NCBI RefSeq assembly: GCF_015350795.1
Contig: NZ_JADKSH010000004.1
Coordinates: 1-64,000 of the forward strand
Origin: Microbacterium sp. VKM Ac-2870
Lineage (GTDB): Bacteria; Actinomycetota; Actinomycetes; Actinomycetales; Microbacteriaceae
Direction of reading: 5' to 3'
DNA length: 64,000 bases
Part shown: one piece after another, positions 8,304-15,863 of the stretch
How the letters are laid out: each line of letters starts with the position of its first letter
Position numbering within the stretch: position 1 is the first letter of the stretch
Position numbers and translations under genes: made by a program
The notes under the pieces: model-generated
The model's database searches: none
Seen by the model: the letters and a program-made list of their open reading frames with translations, nothing else
What the model was told of the DNA's origin: nothing

Positions 8304-9760
8304 GTGCGGCCCGCATGCACGTCGCCAGCCTGGCCGCTGCGCCCGATCGCGTGATCGGCCGGCTCTTCCTTCCCGGCGAGGACGGTACGGTCTCGCGCTC
8401 CCGCGCCTCGGAGATCGTCGATCGTGTGCTCGCCGTGCCCGAGGCGGACGTCGGTGCCGCCGCTGAGCATCTTCTCGGTGGGTTCGCCGCGCGGCATCCC
8501 GATGTCCGCGCCCTCTTCTTGGCGAGCGCGGACGCGGTGCGGTCGCGGCTGGTCGAGAAGGTCGAGATGACCGACGCGCGCCGGCTCCTGCTCGGCGCGA
8601 GTTTCACGGCGGAGTTCGCACTCGAAGGTGCCGCCCTGTGCAATCCGAGTGCGTTCGCCCATCCCGACCAGGCGGGAGTCGCCGAGGGGTGTCTTCGTGT
8701 GGCGGTCGCCGTGCGAGCGATCGGGGAGGGGCATCTCTCGTCTATCGGCTTCGTCGAGGCGATCATCGGGGCCGATGAGACGTGGGAGTTCGATGCACGC
8801 GTCGGGCCGCCCTGTCTTCCGCAGTTGACCCCCGGAGAGTGGACCATCGATCACTTCCGGTCTGCGGTGGCTCACGAGGGGATCATGGATGAGGTCTCCA
8901 ACGCGCTCTTGAGTGTGCTTCCGGAACGATTCACTGCCGCAGACATCCCGGCAGCGGCCGCCGCCGTGCCCACCGAACTTTCCTCACGCGTCGGGGGTCA
9001 CGGTCAGGTCGACTCCCTCCGGGTTCTCGCTGAGTCCGCCTATCGGGCGACGTTCGACGCGGCGACCGCTTTGTCGCAACGTGTGCTCGTCCCGGTGGCG
9101 GAAGAGGAAAACCACGGGATGGAGGATGCGCGATTCGTGCGTTTCATCGGTGAGGACGGCGTCGTTCAGTACCGCGCCGTCTACACCGCCTACGACGGGC
9201 GCGACATCGCGCCACGGCTCATCGTGAGTCCAGACCTTCGGACCTTCAGCATTCATCGACTCACGGGGGACGCGGCGGTCAGCAAAGGGATGGCTCTGTT
9301 TCCGCGCCCGATCGACGGTCGCCACCTTGCCGTGTGCCGCACGCGCGGCGAGGACATTTCGCTTGCAGAGTCGGCGGACGGTGTGAAGTGGAGTGCCACA
9401 GCGGTCCTCCATACCCCGCGTGAGACGTGGGAGATGGTCCAGACAGGCAACTGCGGATCGCCGATCGAGACGAGCGACGGTTGGATCGTCCTGACTCACG
9501 GAGTCGGTCCGATGCGCACCTATGTCCTCGGCGCGTTGCTGCTCGATCTCGACGATCCCTCGATCGTCCTCGGACGCAGCGCTGTGCCGCTCCTCGAGCC
9601 GCCCGCGCCCCAACGCGACGGCTATGTGCCCAACGTCGTCTATTCCTGCGGCGGGATCGTTCACGAGGGCACCCTCTGGATTCCGGTCGGCCTTGCCGAT
9701 TCTCGCATCGGGGTCTGTTCCATCTCCGTCGCCGACCTCATCTCGGCGCTTGTCGTCTGA
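8300..9760 (+). CDS. GH130-family glycoside phosphorylase/hydrolase
   Basis: 486 residues. The C-terminal 300 form the five-bladed propeller of GH130 (mannoside phosphorylases): ENHGMEDARFVRF, RPIDGRHLAVCRT, NCGSPIETSDGWIVLTHGVG and PNVVYSCGGIVHEGTLWIPVG line the active site, with the Asp of GMEDAR the family catalytic residue. An N-terminal extension of about 170 helical residues is longer than in single-domain GH130 enzymes. ATGA-coupled to the preceding gene. Together with the GT4 protein this suggests synthesis and phosphorolytic recycling of a mannoside. Confidence 0.85.
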   Translation: MSAARMHVASLAAAPDRVIGRLFLPGEDGTVSRSRASEIVDRVLAVPEADVGAAAEHLLGGFAARHPDVRALFLASADAVRSRLVEKVEMTDARRLLLGASFTAEFALEGAALCNPSAFAHPDQAGVAEGCLRVAVAVRAIGEGHLSSIGFVEAIIGADETWEFDARVGPPCLPQLTPGEWTIDHFRSAVAHEGIMDEVSNALLSVLPERFTAADIPAAAAAVPTELSSRVGGHGQVDSLRVLAESAYRATFDAATALSQRVLVPVAEEENHGMEDARFVRFIGEDGVVQYRAVYTAYDGRDIAPRLIVSPDLRTFSIHRLTGDAAVSKGMALFPRPIDGRHLAVCRTRGEDISLAESADGVKWSATAVLHTPRETWEMVQTGNCGSPIETSDGWIVLTHGVGPMRTYVLGALLLDLDDPSIVLGRSAVPLLEPPAPQRDGYVPNVVYSCGGIVHEGTLWIPVGLADSRIGVCSISVADLISALVV

Positions 9761-9928
9761 GCTCGCCGCCCGCTGTACTCGCCCGACGTCGGACTTGCGA
9801 CCTTTGGCGGATATCTTGCAACGTTTGTGTCACCTTGTCTCATCTGCTAATGCGCGCGATGAGCCCGAGCGTTAGCGTGGAGCCCGTCGGCGCACTCGCG
9901 TCGTCGTCGCACGTCAGTAAGGCAGTTC

Positions 9929-10135
9929 ATGAGCACCAGCGGTACCGTCAAGTGGTTCAACTCGGAGAAGGGCTTCGGGTTCATCGCTCCCGATGAGGGC
10001 GGCGCAGACGTCTTCGCCCACTACTCCGCCATCGAATCGAGCGGCTACCGCTCGCTCGAGGAAAACCAGCGCGTCGAGTTCGAGATCGCCCAGGGCCCCA
10101 AGGGCCTTCAGGCGGAGAACATCCGACCCCTGTGA
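9929..10135 (+). CDS. Cold-shock protein (CspA family)
   Basis: 68-residue OB-fold RNA chaperone. [15 protein letters not shown] contains RNP1 (KGFGFI) and DVFAHYS is RNP2; the end QAENIRPL is standard for actinobacterial CspA. AAGG lies eight bases before the ATG. It follows the GH130 gene by 168 bases, space enough for the long leader typical of csp mRNAs, and is closed by two strong stem-loops. Confidence 0.96.
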   Translation: MSTSGTVKWFNSEKGFGFIAPDEGGADVFAHYSAIESSGYRSLEENQRVEFEIAQGPKGLQAENIRPL

Positions 10136-10141
10136 ATGCGA

Positions 10142-10162
10142 CGGCCCGCTCTCGGCGGGCCG
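10142..10162 (+). terminator. First stem-loop after the cold-shock gene
   Basis: CGGCCCGC at 10142-10149 pairs perfectly with GCGGGCCG at 10155-10162 around a five-base loop, seven bases past the csp stop. A short pyrimidine run follows. Confidence 0.7.
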
Positions 10163-10174
10163 ACTTCGCCTTCT

Positions 10175-10211
10175 GAAGCCGCCGTCCGCCCTTCCGGCAG
10201 ACGGCGGCTTC
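10175..10211. terminator. Bidirectional stem-loop between csp and the convergent membrane protein gene
   Basis: GAAGCCGCCGT (10175-10185) pairs with ACGGCGGCTTC (10201-10211), a perfect 11-bp stem, followed on the plus strand by ATTCTTCTTT. It lies between convergent genes and probably ends both transcripts. Confidence 0.75.
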
Positions 10212-10240
10212 ATTCTTCTTTCGCCCTGGTGGTGCGGGGT

Positions 10241-11266
10241 TCACTCGAGGTCGAGGCGCACGACATTCTCCGCCCCGACGGCACTTGCTGCTACCGCAGC
10301 CACAAGCTCGGGATAGTCGGGCAGAATCGCCGGAACGCGGGTGGATGCCCCTGGCTCACCGAGGAGCCAGCGGTGCTTGCGACCCGTGCCCTCGACGATC
10401 ACGAGAGTGCGTCGCGGATATGCCGGCGGGCTCAGCTGCACCGCGCGCTGTTGCGCAAAAATGAAGACCTGTCCGTCGACGGTCACCGAGCCGGTGCCGA
10501 CGTCGATGCGCGAGGGGACCGAACGAGCCTTTCCTGCCGTGACCATCGCCAAGGCGGCGAGAATGACCGTGAGCACGCCCAGCATGGGCGCCACGATGAT
10601 CAGGGCGATCTCGCGATCGTCCTCGACCAGGATTCCCGAGGCGGCCAACCCGAGGGTCACGATGGCGATGATCGCGACGACGCCCGCCACGAAGCCGGCC
10701 CGACGCGCGCGGCGACGGATCGGTGCCGGACTGGGCGAGAAGCTCCGCGGCGCCGTCGAGAACGCGGTGGCCGTCTCGGCCTGCGCCACGGCGGCCACGC
10801 GCGCCGACAGCGGAGCGAGCAGGGCCATCAGCTCGGTGAAACCCTCTCGCGTCAGCGCCACGTTGACCTCGTCGCGACGGCCGGCCGAATCGACGATCAG
10901 GGTGCGGTCCACCCCGGAAGGGATGCCGTTCGTGTAGCGCTTGGTGATGCGGCTGGAGAACGTCGATGTCGCGCGGTCCCACCGGTGGATGAGCTGACCG
11001 GGACGACGGATCTCAACCGATGCAGCATCCACGACCACCCGCGTGTTGGACTGCCACAGCGCGCTGCCCCAGACCAGGATGACCACGATCACCGTGGCGA
11101 TGATGGCCAGCGTTGCGCGGGTCGATCTGTTCGTGGTGACCGGCAGCACCGAGGGGAGCAGGAACAGCGCTGCCGAACCGAGCACCGCGGACAGGACGAG
11201 GGCGCCCAGCGCGCGCCGGGCGAGCGAGCCGCGGAAAGTGACGCGCTCGCCCGGAGCGGTTGTCAT
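10241..11266 (-). CDS. Four-TM membrane protein, unknown function
   Basis: 341 residues. Two pairs of hydrophobic helices (ALGALVLSAVLGSAALFLL and LAIIATVIVVILVWGSALW near the N-terminus; FVAGVVAIIAIVTLGLAAS and IALIIVAPMLGVLTVILAALAM in the middle) each precede a soluble beta-rich segment (TRVVVDAASVEIRRPGQLIHRW; SVTVDGQVFIF). The duplicated layout suggests two PH-like or similar domains each anchored by a helical hairpin. The start overlaps the stop of the preceding lipoprotein (ATGA), so the two are coupled. No family function is known to me. Confidence 0.75.
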   Translation of the reverse strand: MTTAPGERVTFRGSLARRALGALVLSAVLGSAALFLLPSVLPVTTNRSTRATLAIIATVIVVILVWGSALWQSNTRVVVDAASVEIRRPGQLIHRWDRATSTFSSRITKRYTNGIPSGVDRTLIVDSAGRRDEVNVALTREGFTELMALLAPLSARVAAVAQAETATAFSTAPRSFSPSPAPIRRRARRAGFVAGVVAIIAIVTLGLAASGILVEDDREIALIIVAPMLGVLTVILAALAMVTAGKARSVPSRIDVGTGSVTVDGQVFIFAQQRAVQLSPPAYPRRTLVIVEGTGRKHRWLLGEPGASTRVPAILPDYPELVAAVAASAVGAENVVRLDLE

Positions 11267-11763
11267 CGCGCGGCGCCCGCGAGGGTGCCCGTGACCTTGC
11301 CGGCGGGGTCGTACGCGATGCAGGAGATGAGCCGGTCGTTGGCACCCTCCCAGCCGTCGCGAGTCGGGGTGAGGTAGCTGAAGCTGAGCGTGGAGTTCTC
11401 GGCGGGGATGCCGATGAACGAGGCGAACGCCTCGCCGCAACCCTTCTCCGCGGCATCCGTGATGGCGCTGTCGCCGGGGAACTCTCCGTCGGGCATGGTC
11501 ACTTCGTGGTAGACCTCATTGTCGTGCGGGTCGGAGCACGGCACGGCGGGGACGTCGGTGATGGTCGAGGCGCTCTGGTCGTTGAAGCAGTCGCCGATCT
11601 TGATCGTGAAGGCGTCAGCCTTGCCCGACTCGGTGACCTGGCCCGTGTCGGCGTCCCGCACGGCCTGCTCACCGCCGATCAGGTTGCTGATTGTCGAGCA
11701 TCCTCCGAGGAGGACGACGGTCGATAGGAGCAGGGCGGCAGGGATGCTGCGGTGCAGGCGCAT
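11263..11763 (-). CDS. Lipoprotein with septum-formation-type domain
   Basis: 166-residue secreted lipoprotein. Signal peptide ALLLSTVVLLGGC with lipobox LGGC, so Cys22 is the lipidated residue. The mature part (IKIGDCFND, VPCSDPHDNEVYHEV, CGEAF, ISCIAYDP) has the paired cysteines and CSxPHxxEVY pattern of the actinobacterial septum-formation domain (PF13845-like). It is coupled to the downstream four-TM protein and probably sits outside the membrane next to it. Role in the envelope is inferred. Confidence 0.8.
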   Translation of the reverse strand: MRLHRSIPAALLLSTVVLLGGCSTISNLIGGEQAVRDADTGQVTESGKADAFTIKIGDCFNDQSASTITDVPAVPCSDPHDNEVYHEVTMPDGEFPGDSAITDAAEKGCGEAFASFIGIPAENSTLSFSYLTPTRDGWEGANDRLISCIAYDPAGKVTGTLAGAAR

Positions 11764-11971
11764 GGGGGCATTCTTTCTGTCGGTTGCGTATGTCGATTTC
11801 TCCCACCGACACGGTTCACCCGAAAGCTGTGGTGGCGGCAGACTCGCGTTCCGCGCTCACCGACCGTGCGGCGAGCCCAATATAGCGGGGACGGCCGTCC
11901 CGTGGGGTCGACTGTCAACAGCGGGAAGGGGGAACTCGGAGGCTTTTTTCCCGGCTGGATGACCCTGCCGC

Positions 11972-12667
11972 TCAGTGAGACGTCGACTGTTCCTCGTCGT
12001 CGACCAGCAGCAGAGCCCGCAACTGCTCAGGGGTGTCGACCGCGGCAGCGGCGCCGTCCGACTCGTGCGGCCAGCTGAAACCCCACCGCACGAAGATGAC
12101 GGGGACGCCCTGGGCGATTCCCCCATCGACGTCGTGGTGACGGTCGCCGATCAGCACCGGTCGACTCGTGTCGGCGCCCGCTGCGCGCAGGCGCCGCAAC
12201 GCCTCGGCGACGATGTCGGACTTGGCGGCGAGGGTCTTCTCGTCGGGAGTGGAACCGGCCATCGCCTGCATGTGCGGAGCCAGGTCGAAGTACTCCATCA
12301 GTGCGACCACCTGCACCTCGGGCTTCGAACTGGCCGTGGCCTGGGCTACGCCGGCGGCAGCAAGATCGGTGACGATGTCGGCCACGCCGGGGTAGAGCCG
12401 AACGTCGGTCGTATAGCCGTCGGCCTTGCCGAGCGTGCGGTAGTAGGCGACCGCTTCGGAGGACTGCTCCGGCGACATGCCCACGTTCGCCTGGAACGAA
12501 TCGAACATCGGCGGGCCGATCCAGTGGACCAGCTCCTCACGCGTCGGCGCGGGCTTGCCGAAATGCTGCAGCGTGTTGGTCAGCCGACGGAGGATTCCAT
12601 CGGAGGCGTCGACGAGCGTGCCGTCCACGTCCCACAGCACACAGGTCCACGGTGATCTCAACGCCAT
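11972..12667 (-). CDS. HAD-superfamily phosphatase (phosphoglycolate phosphatase-like)
   Basis: 231 residues. Motif I DVDGTLVD with nucleophile and acid Asp at about 14/16, a helical cap (type C1), motif II Ser/Thr in QATASSKP, and motif IV VLIGDRHHDVDGG. This matches the Gph/PGP-like HAD subfamily acting on small phosphates such as 2-phosphoglycolate or nucleotides. GIAQGVPVIFVRWGFS is also typical. It stands alone on the minus strand; 59 bases separate it from the nucS stop. Confidence 0.88.
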   Translation of the reverse strand: MALRSPWTCVLWDVDGTLVDASDGILRRLTNTLQHFGKPAPTREELVHWIGPPMFDSFQANVGMSPEQSSEAVAYYRTLGKADGYTTDVRLYPGVADIVTDLAAAGVAQATASSKPEVQVVALMEYFDLAPHMQAMAGSTPDEKTLAAKSDIVAEALRRLRAAGADTSRPVLIGDRHHDVDGGIAQGVPVIFVRWGFSWPHESDGAAAAVDTPEQLRALLLVDDEEQSTSH

Positions 12668-12725
12668 GCCCCCAGCCTAGCCAGCGCGGTCGAACCCGCC
12701 GACGTGCTCTGAACCGCCGGAGTGC

Positions 12726-13421
12726 TCAGAACAGTCGCGGGGCGCCGGACTCCACGCCCTTCATGCCGTCGTAGTCCAACGTGACACAGCGGATGCCACG
12801 GTCGCCGGCGAGCGTCTTGGCCTGCGGTTTGATCTCCTGTGCCGCGAAGACGCCGGCCACGGGTGCGAGGTGGGGGTCACGGTTCAGCAGTTCCAAGTAA
12901 CGGGTGAGCTGTTCGACCCCGTCGATGTCGCCGCGCCGCTTCACCTCGACGGCGATCGTTCCGCCGGCGGGATTGCGCAGCAGCAGGTCGACGGGCCCGA
13001 TCGCCGTGGGGAACTCGCGCCGGACGAGCGTGAGCCCGTCGCCGATGACGTCGACCTGTTCGGCCAACAATCGCTGCAGGTCGGCCTCCACGCCGTCCTT
13101 CTGCAGCCCGGGATCAATGCCGAGCTCGTGCGAGGAGTCGTGCAGCACCTCGTAGATGCGCACCAGCAGCGCGTCGCCGGTCTTGGCGTGGGTCACCCGC
13201 CAGTGCTCGAGTACACCCGCCGAGGCCGACTCGGCATCCGGAACTTCGACCGTGAGGGTGCAGGGCGGGCTCATCCAGTTGAGGGGCTTGTAGGAACCGC
13301 CGTCCGAGTGGACGAGCAACGAGCCGTCTCCCTTGTGCACGAGCAGCCGCGTCGCGAGCGGCAGATGCGCGTTCAGGCGACCGGTGTAATCCACGGAGCA
13401 ACGGGCGATGACGAGGCGCAC
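12726..13421 (-). CDS. nucS: Mismatch-specific endonuclease NucS (EndoMS)
   Basis: 231-residue homologue of the actinobacterial/archaeal NucS that cuts DNA on both strands at mismatches and replaces MutS-MutL in mismatch repair. The N-terminal dimerisation/DNA-binding domain ([29 protein letters not shown]) is followed by a RecB-like nuclease core with [24 protein letters not shown]: Asp, Glu and the ExK pair of the PD-(D/E)xK site. The protein ends PRLF, the beta-clamp-binding tail seen in this family. Strong evidence for an actinobacterial host. Confidence 0.95.
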   Translation of the reverse strand: MRLVIARCSVDYTGRLNAHLPLATRLLVHKGDGSLLVHSDGGSYKPLNWMSPPCTLTVEVPDAESASAGVLEHWRVTHAKTGDALLVRIYEVLHDSSHELGIDPGLQKDGVEADLQRLLAEQVDVIGDGLTLVRREFPTAIGPVDLLLRNPAGGTIAVEVKRRGDIDGVEQLTRYLELLNRDPHLAPVAGVFAAQEIKPQAKTLAGDRGIRCVTLDYDGMKGVESGAPRLF

Positions 13422-13445
13422 CCGATGATCCTACGCGTCGCCCGC

Positions 13446-14678
13446 TCAATGATGCCCGACGCCCACCTTCGAACCCGCGATGGGCTTCGCGGCGCCGGAG
13501 GCGATGCCGCTCATCGCGATGAGGCCGACGATGATCCAGAGGGTGTTCAGGATGCCGATCTGGTGGCTGACCCACCCGAGCACGGGCGGCCCGCAGAGGA
13601 ATGCCACGTAGCCGATGGTCGCGGCCGCCGACACGGATGCCGCCGCCTTGCGTGGATCGTCGGCGGCGGCGGACATGCCCAGCGGGAATCCGAGCGACGC
13701 TCCGGCGCCCCAGAGGGCGACGCCGATGAAGGCGACGGGGAGGTTCGGCGCCAGGATGAAGACGATCAGACCCACGCCGGCGGCGATCGAGAGCACGCGC
13801 AGGGTCCACACCCGTCCGATGCGGTCGACGAGGGGTCCGCCGATCGCGCGGAAGACCGTCATGGCGACCGAGAAGACGGTGAGGAAGATCGCACCGGTCG
13901 CCTCCGACTCGTTGTGCCCGTCGACCACGGCGATCGTGAGCCAGTCGTTGGCGCTGCCCTCGGCGAATGCCATGCCGAGGACGATGGCGCCGATCAGATA
14001 GGTGCGCGGGTCGCGCCACACCTCGAGGGCGGAATGGACCCGTTTGCGACGCGACGGGATAACCTCATCGGCATCCGGCGCCGACTGCTCCTGGGCGGGA
14101 ACGAACCGCAGAGCGTTCGCCGTGATCGCGAACCAGACCACCGCCACGGCGCCGAGGTGCCAGGACGCACCCACGCCCCAGGCCGCCATCGCCACGCCGA
14201 TGCCGGCACCGGCCACCGTGCCGAGGCTGAAGAACGCGTGGAACAGTGGCATGAGCGTGCGCTCGAATGCCTGCTCCACCGCGGCCGCCTCGACGTTCAT
14301 CATCACGTCGGTCGCCCCGAAGCACGAGCCCATGATCGCCAGACCCACCACGGCGACCGGATACGACGCCAGTACGTCGACACCGAGCGCAGCGACGAAG
14401 AGGCCGATCGCAACGCCGCAGATGGTGACCGACAGCCCTCGCTTGGCGCCCCAGCGCACAACGATCACGTTCGCCGACATGACGCCGATGAGAGAGCCCG
14501 CGCCCATCGCGAACAGCAGCACGCCGACCTCGAAGTCGTCGATGCCGAGGTTCTGCTTGACCGCGGGCAGGCGTGATGCCCACGACGCGAACGTCAGGCC
14601 GCACAGCAGGAACAGCGTGAAGATCGACGTGCGCCATTGGACGAGTCGGGGGCGGCTGAGGGTGGTTCGGGAGGTCAC
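13446..14678 (-). CDS. MFS transporter
   Basis: 410 residues with twelve predicted helices. It starts RTSIFTLFLLCGLTFASWASRLPAVKQNLG and carries the loop 2-3 motif region VRWGAKRG, as in the FucP/YbjJ-like group of the major facilitator superfamily. It is divergent from a LacI regulator, with two palindromic operators between them, which suggests substrate-induced expression and a sugar or sugar-related cargo. Direction of transport is not decidable. Confidence 0.88.
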   Translation of the reverse strand: MTSRTTLSRPRLVQWRTSIFTLFLLCGLTFASWASRLPAVKQNLGIDDFEVGVLLFAMGAGSLIGVMSANVIVVRWGAKRGLSVTICGVAIGLFVAALGVDVLASYPVAVVGLAIMGSCFGATDVMMNVEAAAVEQAFERTLMPLFHAFFSLGTVAGAGIGVAMAAWGVGASWHLGAVAVVWFAITANALRFVPAQEQSAPDADEVIPSRRKRVHSALEVWRDPRTYLIGAIVLGMAFAEGSANDWLTIAVVDGHNESEATGAIFLTVFSVAMTVFRAIGGPLVDRIGRVWTLRVLSIAAGVGLIVFILAPNLPVAFIGVALWGAGASLGFPLGMSAAADDPRKAAASVSAAATIGYVAFLCGPPVLGWVSHQIGILNTLWIIVGLIAMSGIASGAAKPIAGSKVGVGHH

Positions 14679-14691
14679 CGTCTCACCCTAC

Positions 14692-14723
14692 CGAATCGAT
14701 TCGAACGTGACCGAAACGATTCG
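14692..14723. promoter_or_regulatory. Two tandem LacI-type operators between MFS and LacI genes
   Basis: CGAATCGATTCG (14692-14703) is a perfect palindrome and CGAAACGATTCG (14712-14723) a near-perfect copy, spaced exactly 20 bases centre to centre, i.e. two helical turns on one face. A 12-bp dyad with a central CG is the hallmark of LacI/PurR operators, and the encoded LacI protein begins 35 bases further on. Confidence 0.7.
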
Positions 14724-14757
14724 AGCCTTGCGGCGTCGGCCGGGATACCATCGGGGA

Positions 14758-15807
14758 GTGACGAACCGACGCGCCACCATCGCCGACGTCGCCCGTGTCG
14801 CGGGCGTCTCGCCGTCGACGGCGTCGGTCGTCTTCAGCGGCAAGACTCCCGTGTCGGACACGACTCGGCTCAAGGTGCGCGAAGCCGCGGACTCTCTCGG
14901 TTACACCGGCCCCGACCCGCGGGCCGCCTCGCTGCGCCTCGGACGCAGCGGCATCGTTGCGGTGGTCGTCGGATCGTCACTCAACTTCATGTTCGTCGAT
15001 CCCGTGCAGCGTCTTCTGATGGACGGCCTGGCCGAAGCGGTCGCCCCTCTGGGTGCGGGGCTGCTGCTGCTGCGCCGCGACGCCGAGCTCGACATCGAGA
15101 ACGCACCGACCCTGACCACCGCCTCGATCGATGCGGCCGTGCTCATCGGATGCGACGGGTCGCTGCGCGACTCGCTGCCCATCGTGCAGGCGCGCGGGGT
15201 GCCCGTGGTGGTCATCGAGGGCGACGCCGGCGACGGGGTTCCCCGCATCGCGCTCGACAACCGCGAAGCGCAGCGCCGGGCGGCCGAGCATGTGCGCGAC
15301 CTCGGACACACGCGCGTCGCGATCGTGACCCTCTGGCAGGATGCCGCCGGCACCGTCGGCTGGATCGATCCGGATGCCGACATCACCGTCGACGTCACCC
15401 GTGATCGCCTCCAGGGTGCGCGCGACGTGTTCCCCGATGCGCCCGCGTTCGCCAGCGGGGGAAGCTCGATCGACGACGGCTTCGCTGCGGGACGCGTGTT
15501 GTTCGCCGACTCCGGCACTCGGCCGACGGCCGTCATCGCCCAAAGCGACCTTCTCGCAACCGGGGTGATCCGCGCCGCCGAGGAAGCCGGGCTCCGCGTT
15601 CCCGACGACGTCAGCATCACCGGGTTCGACGGCGTCCCCGTCGACGGTCTGGCTCCGTACGAACTGACCACGCTCGTGCAGCCCGCGACCGAAAAGGGAC
15701 GGGCGGCCGGCGCCGCCATCGCCGCCATGCTGGAGGGGCGCGAACCGGCATCCGTCGATCTCACCTCGACATTCCGCATCGGTAATACGACCGGGCGGGC
15801 CAGCTAG
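14758..15807 (+). CDS. LacI-family transcriptional regulator
   Basis: 349 residues. The DNA-binding head ATIADVARVAGVSPSTASVVFSGKTPVS with hinge TRLKVREAADSLGYTGPDPRAASLR is standard LacI. The periplasmic-binding-like core follows (GIVAVVVGSS, VIAQSDLLATGVIRAAEEAGLRVPDDVSITGFD). The GTG start has GGGGA just upstream and leaves the usual few residues before the helix-turn-helix. Its presumed operators lie in the gap shared with the MFS gene, so it likely represses both itself and the transporter; the effector is unknown. Confidence 0.92.
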   Translation: MTNRRATIADVARVAGVSPSTASVVFSGKTPVSDTTRLKVREAADSLGYTGPDPRAASLRLGRSGIVAVVVGSSLNFMFVDPVQRLLMDGLAEAVAPLGAGLLLLRRDAELDIENAPTLTTASIDAAVLIGCDGSLRDSLPIVQARGVPVVVIEGDAGDGVPRIALDNREAQRRAAEHVRDLGHTRVAIVTLWQDAAGTVGWIDPDADITVDVTRDRLQGARDVFPDAPAFASGGSSIDDGFAAGRVLFADSGTRPTAVIAQSDLLATGVIRAAEEAGLRVPDDVSITGFDGVPVDGLAPYELTTLVQPATEKGRAAGAAIAAMLEGREPASVDLTSTFRIGNTTGRAS

Positions 15808-15821
15808 TTCTGCGCTGCCGG

Positions 15822-15827
15822 TAGACT
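15822..15827 (+). promoter_or_regulatory. Probable -10 element of the mrp operon
   Basis: TAGACT lies 36 bases before the mrpA start, in the 56-base gap after lacI. No good -35 is visible at the expected distance, so this is a plausible but unproven promoter. The ribosome site CAGGAGG at 15851-15857 supports the TTG start. Confidence 0.35.
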
Positions 15828-15863
15828 GGCATTCCGACCCCCGCGAACTGTCAGGAGGCCAGA

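Noticed and set aside
9795..9817. Promoter for the cold-shock gene (TTGCGA and TATCTT)
   Set aside because: The spacing of about 11 bases is too short for a standard promoter, and other choices are equally weak.
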